From assembly GCA_002422345.1 (NCBI GenBank), contig DIUL01000101.1, forward strand, positions 1 to 15,097: a stretch of DNA of 15,097 bases. The letters are read 5' to 3'. Positions within the stretch are counted from its first letter, which is position 1. Each line of letters opens with the position of its first letter. Both the position numbers and the translations under genes were made by a program. The DNA comes from Acetobacteraceae bacterium UBA6159 (lineage in GTDB: Bacteria > Pseudomonadota > Alphaproteobacteria > Acetobacterales > Acetobacteraceae). Positions 7,420 to 13,742 of the stretch are shown here, piece by piece. The notes below the pieces were generated by a model. That model ran no database searches, was not told where the DNA came from, and saw nothing but the letters and a program-made list of their open reading frames with translations.

Positions 7420-7977
7420 ATGGCTCAGCCATTCCTTGGACAGATTGAGTTCTTCGCCTTCGACTTCGTGCCGCGAGGATGGATGGCCTGCGCGGGCCAG
7501 ATCATGCCCATCCAGCAGTTCACCGCGCTGTTCTCGCTGCTTGGCACGACCTATGGCGGGAACGGCCAGACGACCTTCATGCTGCCAGACCTGCGCGGCA
7601 CGCTGCCGATGGGCCAGGGCACCGGCCAGGGCCTCAGCCAGCGCTTGATGGGCCAGTCCTTCGGATCGGAAACCGTCGCGCTGACCAGCGCGAGCACGCC
7701 GGCGCACGGCCATACCATGGCGGTGAAGTCAAATCCCGATACGACCCAGAACGTCTTCACGCCGGCCGCTACATCGGTCCTGACGCTGACTACCGGGACG
7801 GATTCCGGCGGTGGCGTGATCCCGTTCGATATCTATGCGCCCGATCCCACGCCGAACCAGCCGCTGGGATCATCCACCATCGGTTCGACCGGCGGCGCGC
7901 CGCATTCCAACATGATGCCGTCCCTGGTCGGTAATTTCTGCATCGCGATACAGGGTGTGTATCCGTCGCGCAACTAG
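7420..7977 (+). CDS. Phage tail-collar domain (MdpB-like) protein 3
   Basis: The product has 185 residues from ATG 7420, with GGAG nine bases upstream. It shows the full signature: MAQPFLGQIEF, W-M-A-C-A-G-Q-I-M-P-I, LFSLLGTTYGGNG, F-M-L-P-D-L-R-G, HGHTMAV in the middle, and FCIAIQGVYPSRN at the end. Of the three it is closest to protein 2 in the N-terminal half (both share A-G-Q-I-M-P-I). It is the last gene of the operon and its TAG is only six bases from the stop of the convergent DUF6916-like gene, leaving no room for an intrinsic terminator between them. Its role is unknown; the family name does not imply a phage here because no other phage genes are present. Confidence 0.93.
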   Translation: MAQPFLGQIEFFAFDFVPRGWMACAGQIMPIQQFTALFSLLGTTYGGNGQTTFMLPDLRGTLPMGQGTGQGLSQRLMGQSFGSETVALTSASTPAHGHTMAVKSNPDTTQNVFTPAATSVLTLTTGTDSGGGVIPFDIYAPDPTPNQPLGSSTIGSTGGAPHSNMMPSLVGNFCIAIQGVYPSRN

Positions 7978-7983
7978 GGCGCC

Positions 7984-8277
7984 TCAGTTGAAGACGGCCT
8001 GGTACTCCTGCCGATCCAACGCGGGTGTGTGGATCGGCATGATGTAGAACGCGAACCGTGTGCCGTCCTCGGTGGTCGAGCCGTAAAGGCCTTCCCCGAG
8101 GATGTCGCCGCGCGAGCCATGGAAAATCAGCGTGAATGGTTCGGCGGGCAGCCCGGATACGCCCGGGGCGCGATTGCTCTCGATCGCGAACAGGCGCAAC
8201 GAACCGTGCCATCCATCGAAGCGAAACAACTGACCGACATGCGGGGCGAAATCCTCATGCCGCGGGGCGGTCGTCAT
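7984..8277 (-). CDS. Small DUF6916-like protein
   Basis: The product has 97 residues from ATG 8277, with GGAG seven bases upstream. The pattern is a short all-beta protein: H-V-G-Q-L-F-R-F near the start, L-R-L-F-A-I-E, then P-F-T-L-I-F-H-G, a G-E-G-L-Y-G-S turn, F-A-F-Y-I-M-P-I and a final Y-Q-A-V-F-N. This matches my recollection of DUF6916, a family I associate with tail-collar genes; that link is from memory and was not searched. It has no signal peptide, no membrane segment and no cysteine. It is convergent with tail-collar protein 3 and divergent from the GNAT gene (62 bases). A small partner or chaperone of the tail-collar proteins is a guess from position only. Confidence 0.82.
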   Translation of the reverse strand: MTTAPRHEDFAPHVGQLFRFDGWHGSLRLFAIESNRAPGVSGLPAEPFTLIFHGSRGDILGEGLYGSTTEDGTRFAFYIMPIHTPALDRQEYQAVFN

Positions 8278-8339
8278 CGCGTTTCTCCATCGATAGGATC
8301 GGCGGGAAACATAAGGGGCGGGACAAACCGCGTGAAGCC

Positions 8340-8858
8340 ATGACCGACACGTCCATGCCGCTTGATCTCGATACCGCGACCGGCCCGGTGCGCCTGCGGC
8401 CGGAAACGCCCGACGACGCCGGATTCCTGTTCGCGCTGTTCCGTAGCCATGTGCTGGCCGATCTGGCGATGATGCCGGTGGATGACGCGACGCGGGAGGC
8501 GCTGGTCCGCATGCAGTTCCAGTCGCAGACGACGACCTATCGCGCGCAGTTCCCCGATGCGCGGTTCGATATCGTGGAGGCTGGTGGCGAACCGATCGGC
8601 CGCATCGTGGTCGATCCGGGTGGCGAGACCGGCTGCATCGTCGATTTCGCGCTCGTGCCAGAAAGGCGCGGGCAGGGCAGGGGCGTGGCGATCATGGCCG
8701 CGGTCCTGCGGGACTTCGCCCCGCTCGGCCGCCCGATGCGCTGCAAGGTGCTGATCCACAACGAACCATCCGCCCGGATGTGCCGGCGCGTGGGGTTCCA
8801 GGAGATCAGCGCGGAGCCGCCCTTCCTGCAACTGGAATGGCGGCCCCAAGGGACCTGA
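8340..8858 (+). CDS. GNAT-family N-acetyltransferase
   Basis: The product has 172 residues from ATG 8340 (MTDTSMPLDL). The same frame runs further upstream, but the earlier part overlaps the divergent gene and shows no family character. The N-terminal V-R-L-R-P-E-T-P-D-D-A-G-F is the usual GNAT beginning. I-V-D-F-A-L-V-P followed by ERRGQGRG is motif A, the acetyl-CoA pyrophosphate-binding loop (Q/R-x-x-G-x-G), and HNEPSARMCRRVGF is motif B. Reaction: transfer of an acetyl group from acetyl-CoA to an amine; the substrate cannot be told. The ribosome binding site is weak. It converges on the ELWxxDGT/Hint gene with a nine-base gap. The location inside the exoprotein cluster suggests it could modify one of these proteins or simply be a passenger. 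Confidence 0.92.
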   Translation: MTDTSMPLDLDTATGPVRLRPETPDDAGFLFALFRSHVLADLAMMPVDDATREALVRMQFQSQTTTYRAQFPDARFDIVEAGGEPIGRIVVDPGGETGCIVDFALVPERRGQGRGVAIMAAVLRDFAPLGRPMRCKVLIHNEPSARMCRRVGFQEISAEPPFLQLEWRPQGT

Positions 8859-8867
8859 GATGCCGGA

Positions 8868-11800
8868 TCAGGCCGCCAGGCGAAGCGGCGCCTCCGCGAT
8901 GGCATAATCGAGCGTCGCAGACACCTCCACCTCCAGCACCGCCATCCCTTCCCCAACCGGCAGCACCGCTCGGCCGTCGGTCCAGCGGCGCAGGGTCGCG
9001 GTATCGTGCCACTCGGCATCCCACCAGCCAGCGCCCAGGCCGGGGTGATCCAGCGGCAACGGTGCGACGGAGCCATCGGACCCGCGCAGCGTGATCCGTC
9101 CGATCATCACGCCCAGCCGGCGCCGGTCGCCGATCCAGGGGCGGGTGGCGGTGGGAACAGTGGAACGGGACACGAGTTCCACCGTCTGGGCACCGTTCGG
9201 CAGCAGGAACACATAGCGGCCCTGGTCGTGGGAAACGGGGCGCAGGCACCGATCCCCGATCATGATGTGCAGATCGGGCTCCCGCGTGGTCGCGCGGCTG
9301 ATGGTCGGGGCCTGACCCAGCGCCGTGGCTCGATCGGCCAGGCGGCGCCACAGCGGCTCCACCGTCGCGGCATCGATGGCGAAAGGCGCACAGGAGGCAC
9401 CGGCGCGATCCTGTCCCAGCAGCGTGGGATGCAGGTCGATCGCGCCGCCGTTGTTGGCGAAGAAGCTTCGGTTGCCGGTGTCGAGGTAGCTTTCCGCCGC
9501 CAGCCCGTCGGCCAGCAGCACGTCATGCGTGTCCAGTTCGATGTGGAAATAGGTGACGGCCGAGCAGGCGGCTTCCTGGAGGATGGTCGCGCCGTTGATC
9601 AGCAGCTCGACCGGGACCAGCTTTCCGTCCAGCAGCACCGCGTGGGCGGGGGACAGACGCAGGTCGCGGGCGGGCACGCCGGGGGCGAAGGCATCGGCCT
9701 GGATGCGGATCGGGCGCACCTGGGCCGGGTCCGGATGGCGGTTGATGTCGATCTCGCGGTGGCCCATCCACCGGATCGGGCGTTCGGCGCCGGACAGGGT
9801 CAGCACGGCATCACCGGGGCACAGATGCTCCACCGGCACGGAACCCGCCGGCGTGCCGATCAGGGTGCCGGCAGCGAAGCAGACCACGGCGAACTCCTCT
9901 GGGCCGGAGCTTCGATCGCCCGTTCGGATATCCTTGAGCAGCGAGGTCCCCCCGGCCGTGCCGTCGGTGATCCACACCTCTGTCCCATTGACCGAATCAT
10001 AGGCCGTGAACAGCACCTGCCCGGTTGCCAGCAGTGAGAAATCGTCAGGATTGCTGCTTTGGTCCCCGGCGTAGATATCCATCAACAGCGAGGTTCCGCC
10101 CGCCGTACCGTCGGTAACCCATAGCTCATTTCCGTCCGCGACCGTCCTGGCGCGGAAGACGGCCAGGCCGTTGCCAAGCACGGTCATGTAGCGCGGCTGC
10201 GAGGAGTACGCGCCGGCGTAGATGTCCATCAGCATCGACGTGCCGCCAGCGGTGCCGTCGGTGACCCATAGCTCAATGCCATTCGTGCCGTCATTGGCCT
10301 CGAACACGGCCAGTCCGGTCGCGAGCACGACCAGCCCATCAGCGAAGGTGCCGCTGACCAGTCCGGGTTGAATGTCCAGCACCAGCGACGTGCCGGCCGC
10401 GCTGCCGTCGGTCCTCCACAATTCGTACCCGGCGGCACCGGTCCGTGCCGCAAAGACAGCCGTGCCATCGCCCATCAGGGCGAACCTGCTCGGCGAAGAC
10501 CCCGCCACGGCCTCGATGTCGAGCAGCAGGGATGTGCCGGCGGTGGTGCCGTCGGTCACCCAAAGCTCGTTGCCGGTGGTACCGTCGTTCGCGTTGAACA
10601 CGATCGTATTGGCATCGAGAACCGCGAAATAGCGGCTCCCCGACGATCCGGCGCCGGGATTGATGTCCAGCAGCAGGGACGTTCCGGCGCCGGTGCCGTC
10701 GGTCACCCAAAGCTCAACCCCGTTGGTGGCATCGTAGGCCTGGAACAGGGCGGTGCCGCTGCCGGTGGCGAAGAAATATTTCGGATTGGAACCGCCGCTG
10801 CCGGCATCGATATCCAGCAGCAGCGATGTTCCGGCGGTGGTGCCATCCGTCACCCAGAGTTCAGCGCCGTTCGTCCCGTCATCGGCCGAGAAGACCGCGA
10901 AACCGTTGCCAAGGGACCCGATGGCGGTGAAGTAGCCGTTCCCGTCCGAACCCGTCGCCCCCGGATTGATGTCCAGCAGCAGCGACGTTCCGGCGGCGGT
11001 GCCATCAGTCACCCAAAGCTCGGACCCGTATGTACTGTCAATCGCCCGGAACAGCGCTTTTCCGGTCGTCAGCGTCGAGAACGCATCGAACTCGGTCTCA
11101 TCGCCGCCGGGCGTGATCTCCACGAGAAGGGACGTGCCCGCCTCGGTCCCGTCGGTCACCCAAAGCTCGTCGCCGTGGGTGTTGTCGCGGGCGACGAAGA
11201 CCGCGGAGCCGTTGCCGAGGCTGGTGAAGTCATACGGGTAGGAACCTACCGGCGCGGGCGTGGTGTTGATGTTGCTGACCATCGACGTTCCGGCGATCGT
11301 GCCGTCCGTGGTCCAGAGTTCAAGCCCGTGGATGCCGTCGTCGGCCGAGAACAACGCCTGGCCGTTCCCGACGGCGACAATGTTCCTCGGATTGGAATCG
11401 CTGGGGCCGTCGTCGATATCCCGCAACAGATAGGTCCCGGCGGCCGAGCCATTCGTGACCCAAAGCTCGGTTCCATCCGTGAGGGTATCGGCCCGGAAGA
11501 TGGCCTTGCCATTTCCCAATGCGGTGATTCTGGACGGATCGCTCCCGTAGTATCCTGCCTGGATGTCGAGCAGCAGTGATGTGCCAGCCGCGGTTCCGTC
11601 GGTCACCCAAAGCTCGTAGCCGTTGACGCCGTCGTTGGCCGCGAAGACAGCCAGGCCATTGCCGAGCGCGGTGAGGGACTCGGGGTAGGAGGTCCCGCTG
11701 CCAGCTACGATGTCCAACAGCAGGGATGTGCCGGCCAGGGTGCCGTCGGTCACCCACAACTCCCGCCCGTAGGCCGGCCCACTGGCGGTGAACAGGAACG

Positions 11801-12536
11801 TGTCGTTGTCGAGGACGGTGATTTCACTGGGGTAGGAACTGGAGTCTGCCGGGTCGATATCCGTCAGCCGGTAGGTGCCGCCATTGGTCCCATCGCTGAC
11901 CCAGAGTTCATTGCCGTAGGTGCCGTCGTTCGCGCGGAACAGCGCCCGTCCGCCGCCGATGGCGGTGATGTTGTCCACATCGCTGTCGTTGGCCCCGACA
12001 TAGATGTCGCGCACGAGCGAGGTGGCTACACCGTCGGTGATCCAAAGTTCGGTGCCGTAGCCGGCCTGATAGGCGCGGAACAGCGCCTTTCCGTTGCCGA
12101 GGGATGTCAGATGCGCCGGGTACGACCCACTGCTGCCGCTGTCGATGTCCTGCAGCATCGACGTGCCGGCGGCGGTACCGTCGGTCACCCATAGCTCGTA
12201 GCCGTAGGAGGCGGTCTTCGCGCTGAACACCGTCACCCCGGGCGCGAGGGCGGTGAATTGCGGGTCGTTCAGGCCATCGCCCGCGCCGGGATAGATATCG
12301 AGCAGCAGGGATGTGCCCGCGACGGTGCCATCTGTGATCCACAGCTCATTGCCGTTCGTGCCGTCCCGAGCCATGAACAACACGGCGCCATCGGCGGTCC
12401 TGGTCAGGTTGGTTGGGTCACTGTCACCGACGCCGGGGTAGATGTCGAGCAGCAGGTAGGTGCCGGCATCCGTGCCGTCGGTCACCCAGAGTTCATCGCC
12501 CGACGCGGTCGTGGAGGCCCGGAATACAACTCTCAT
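8868..12536 (-). CDS. ELWxxDGT-repeat exoprotein with C-terminal Hint_2 module
   Basis: The product has 1222 residues from ATG 12536, with AGGGG nine bases upstream. Residues 1-885 are 18 units of about 49 residues marked by ELWVTDGT; unit 4 lacks part of its core (ELWITDGVATS) and unit 11 carries a few extra residues. The chain begins with a half unit (MRVVFRASTTASGD) and the last unit ends as a half unit (PEEFAV) that runs straight into Cys886 of the Hint_2 domain (VCFAAGTLIGT, with LSPAHAVLLDG and ELDTHDVLL). The C-terminal 337 residues align without a gap to those of the 1814-5896 product, about 61% identical by hand count. No signal peptide or membrane segment is seen. Family knowledge: Hint domains catalyse N-S acyl shift and self-cleavage at the first Cys. 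Inference: an exported, self-processed propeller- or solenoid-like surface protein. Confidence 0.94.
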   Translation of the reverse strand: MRVVFRASTTASGDELWVTDGTDAGTYLLLDIYPGVGDSDPTNLTRTADGAVLFMARDGTNGNELWITDGTVAGTSLLLDIYPGAGDGLNDPQFTALAPGVTVFSAKTASYGYELWVTDGTAAGTSMLQDIDSGSSGSYPAHLTSLGNGKALFRAYQAGYGTELWITDGVATSLVRDIYVGANDSDVDNITAIGGGRALFRANDGTYGNELWVSDGTNGGTYRLTDIDPADSSSYPSEITVLDNDTFLFTASGPAYGRELWVTDGTLAGTSLLLDIVAGSGTSYPESLTALGNGLAVFAANDGVNGYELWVTDGTAAGTSLLLDIQAGYYGSDPSRITALGNGKAIFRADTLTDGTELWVTNGSAAGTYLLRDIDDGPSDSNPRNIVAVGNGQALFSADDGIHGLELWTTDGTIAGTSMVSNINTTPAPVGSYPYDFTSLGNGSAVFVARDNTHGDELWVTDGTEAGTSLLVEITPGGDETEFDAFSTLTTGKALFRAIDSTYGSELWVTDGTAAGTSLLLDINPGATGSDGNGYFTAIGSLGNGFAVFSADDGTNGAELWVTDGTTAGTSLLLDIDAGSGGSNPKYFFATGSGTALFQAYDATNGVELWVTDGTGAGTSLLLDINPGAGSSGSRYFAVLDANTIVFNANDGTTGNELWVTDGTTAGTSLLLDIEAVAGSSPSRFALMGDGTAVFAARTGAAGYELWRTDGSAAGTSLVLDIQPGLVSGTFADGLVVLATGLAVFEANDGTNGIELWVTDGTAGGTSMLMDIYAGAYSSQPRYMTVLGNGLAVFRARTVADGNELWVTDGTAGGTSLLMDIYAGDQSSNPDDFSLLATGQVLFTAYDSVNGTEVWITDGTAGGTSLLKDIRTGDRSSGPEEFAVVCFAAGTLIGTPAGSVPVEHLCPGDAVLTLSGAERPIRWMGHREIDINRHPDPAQVRPIRIQADAFAPGVPARDLRLSPAHAVLLDGKLVPVELLINGATILQEAACSAVTYFHIELDTHDVLLADGLAAESYLDTGNRSFFANNGGAIDLHPTLLGQDRAGASCAPFAIDAATVEPLWRRLADRATALGQAPTISRATTREPDLHIMIGDRCLRPVSHDQGRYVFLLPNGAQTVELVSRSTVPTATRPWIGDRRRLGVMIGRITLRGSDGSVAPLPLDHPGLGAGWWDAEWHDTATLRRWTDGRAVLPVGEGMAVLEVEVSATLDYAIAEAPLRLAA
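9882..12494 (-). repeat. Array of 18 ELWxxDGT coding repeats
   Basis: Eighteen in-frame units average about 147 bases. The E-L-W-V-T-D-G-T-x-A-G-T-S-L-L-x-D-I core is strongly conserved, while the S-x-P and V/L-F-x-A strands vary. The same type of array fills 1-1476, in the same orientation and about 8 kb away. Confidence 0.9.
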
Positions 12537-12692
12537 GCGCGCGGGCCCCTGCCGATGGTCTTCCGGAACGGTCTCATTCAGGTCATGACGCTAGCCGAGA
12601 GGGCAATGACATGCAATGAGACGTAGGTAACAAAATCATTTCATGATTAATTTTTGGACATGTTTCCGCGTCAGTCGCGACAGGGCGCGGTC
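12537..12692. other. Leader/promoter region of the ELWxxDGT-Hint gene
   Basis: This stretch holds the leader of the gene starting at 12536. A two-part inverted repeat could form a hairpin: GTCTCATT (12571-12578) with AATGAGAC (12615-12622), and inside it GTCAT (12582-12586) with ATGAC (12606-12610). Further upstream, AATCAT-ttc-ATGATT (12634-12648) is a perfect short palindrome in an AT-rich patch and could be an operator. I cannot point to a good -35/-10 pair. Confidence 0.35.
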
Positions 12693-12725
12693 AAAAAAAG
12701 ACCCCCGGTTGGACCGGGGGTCTTC
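12693..12725 (-). terminator. Intrinsic terminator after the MaoC pair
   Basis: Read on the minus strand, an uninterrupted stem of about 11-12 base pairs (AGACCCCCGGT / ACCGGGGGTCT, three-base loop) is followed directly by seven T. It lies about 30 bases downstream of the stop of the 12756-13178 gene. It should end the dehydratase transcript and separate it from the exoprotein gene further on. Confidence 0.92.
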
Positions 12726-12755
12726 TTCACGCAGCCTGGGACGGACGAGCCGAAC

Positions 12756-13178
12756 TCAGCCGTCGATGCGGGCCGTTGCGTTGCCGCTGACCACTTCGAC
12801 ACCGTTCTGGTTCTTGGTGGACAGCTTCAGGTCGACCAGCTTCTGGCCGTTCTCCTCACGGATCGCCTCGACCGTCGCGGTCGAATCGAGCGTGTCGCCC
12901 GGCCACACCTGGTTGGTGAAGCGGACGCCGAACTTGGTCAGGCGGCCATCGCCGACATAGTTCGTCAGCATCTTGCTGGTCAGGCCCATCGTGAGCATGC
13001 CGTGCGCGAAGACGCTTTTGTAGCCGGCGGCTTCCCGCGTGTACACGTCATCGGTGTGCAGCGGGTTGTAGTCGCCCGACACGCCCGCGTACTGGACGAT
13101 CTGGGTGCGGGACAGGTTTTCGACCACACGCTCACTGTGCGTGTCGCCGACCTTCAGGGCTGATGCTTTCAGTGCCAT
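12756..13178 (-). CDS. MaoC-family (R)-specific enoyl-thioester hydratase/dehydratase subunit
   Basis: The product has 140 residues, a single hot-dog domain. The hydratase-2 motif is present as V-S-G-D-Y-N-P-L-H with Asp36 and His41 as the likely catalytic pair, followed by F-A-H-G-M. The C-terminal half has the usual F-x-x-Q/N-V-W-P-G-D-T strand. Reaction (family knowledge): reversible hydration of trans-2-enoyl-CoA or -ACP, or dehydration of the (3R)-hydroxyacyl form. It follows the 13191-13673 gene by 12 bases, and its GAGGAG ribosome binding site overlaps that gene's stop codon, which implies translational coupling. The arrangement resembles HadA/HadB-type heterodimers, with this subunit as the catalytic HadB-like one (inference). 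An intrinsic terminator follows. Confidence 0.93.
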   Translation of the reverse strand: MALKASALKVGDTHSERVVENLSRTQIVQYAGVSGDYNPLHTDDVYTREAAGYKSVFAHGMLTMGLTSKMLTNYVGDGRLTKFGVRFTNQVWPGDTLDSTATVEAIREENGQKLVDLKLSTKNQNGVEVVSGNATARIDG

Positions 13179-13186
13179 CTGTCTGT

Positions 13187-13192
13187 CTCCTC
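13187..13192 (-). promoter_or_regulatory. Ribosome binding site overlapping a stop codon
   Basis: GAGGAG on the minus strand lies eight bases before ATG 13178 and overlaps the TGA (13191-13193) of the upstream dehydratase gene. This is a typical layout for coupled translation of two subunits made in equal amounts. Confidence 0.7.
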
Positions 13193-13673
13193 AGCCCGCG
13201 TCGACCGGACGCTCGGTGGTCACACCGACGCCGCGGGCGATCATCACAAGCTCTCCGTTCTGGTCGCGGTATTCGGTCACCCGCTCCCGGAAGGTCAGCT
13301 TGCCGGCGCGCTTGCTCTCACGCTCCCACGTCTTGCCTGGCTTGGTTTCGCAGGTCAGGACGTCGCCGGGGCGCAGGGGGCGGATGTATTCGTAATGCTG
13401 TTCGGCATGCAGGCCGCCGGATGAGGCGGGCTTGCCCTCCACGCCGCTGGGCGTGGCGCCCGAGCCGAACCACTTCTGGCCGGGCTTCGGGCGCAGGTGG
13501 TAGTCGGGGTCGAACTGCGCTACCGCCTGCGCGAAGCTCGGCGGAGCGATGATGCCGCCGACCTCGGATTTTTTCGCCGCCTCCGCATCGTGGTAGACGG
13601 GGTTCGTGTCGCCGATGGCGCGCGCAAACATCATGATATGCGTCGCTTCGACAGGGAATGTGATCTTGGCCAA
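13191..13673 (-). CDS. FAS1-like/MaoC N-terminal-type dehydratase subunit
   Basis: The product has 160 residues if it starts at TTG 13673, chosen because a strong GGAGG lies six bases before it and the product then begins AKITFPVEATH like a domain start. The open frame continues far upstream into the divergent phosphoesterase gene, but that part is a shadow. A-I-G-D-T-N-P-V-Y-H-D near residues 19-29 is the MaoC_dehydrat_N form of the motif, with one extra residue compared with the catalytic partner; I-I-A-P-P-S-F-A follows, and R-P-L-R-P-G-D-V-L in the second half. Family knowledge: such subunits pair with a MaoC subunit and shape the acyl-chain pocket (HadA/HadC role). It is transcribed with, and just before, the catalytic subunit gene, and is divergent from the phosphoesterase gene (69 bases). 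Confidence 0.88.
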   Translation of the reverse strand: MAKITFPVEATHIMMFARAIGDTNPVYHDAEAAKKSEVGGIIAPPSFAQAVAQFDPDYHLRPKPGQKWFGSGATPSGVEGKPASSGGLHAEQHYEYIRPLRPGDVLTCETKPGKTWERESKRAGKLTFRERVTEYRDQNGELVMIARGVGVTTERPVDAG

Positions 13674-13679
13674 AGCCTT

Positions 13680-13684
13680 CCTCC
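13680..13684 (-). promoter_or_regulatory. Strong ribosome binding site for a TTG start
   Basis: GGAGG on the minus strand is six bases from TTG 13673. No ATG in the frame has comparable spacing; the next one would cut into the conserved N-terminus. This decides the TTG start. Confidence 0.75.
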
Positions 13685-13742
13685 GGTTTGACTTGCCCAC
13701 CCAGCCTAGCAGGCCCTCAGAAAATCGAAAGGGAGGCAGGCC

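Noticed and set aside
6270..7977. Prophage remnant
   Set aside because: Only tail-collar domain genes are present. No capsid, terminase, portal, tail tube, lysis, integrase or att-like sites are seen, and such proteins exist outside phages.
8274..8849. A 191-codon minus-strand frame opposite the GNAT gene
   Set aside because: His/Arg-rich shadow frame. The plus-strand frame has clear acetyl-CoA-binding motifs.
9006..11579. Long plus-strand open frames opposite the ELWxxDGT-Hint gene
   Set aside because: Their repeats are the mirror of the coding repeats on the other strand and show no family of their own.
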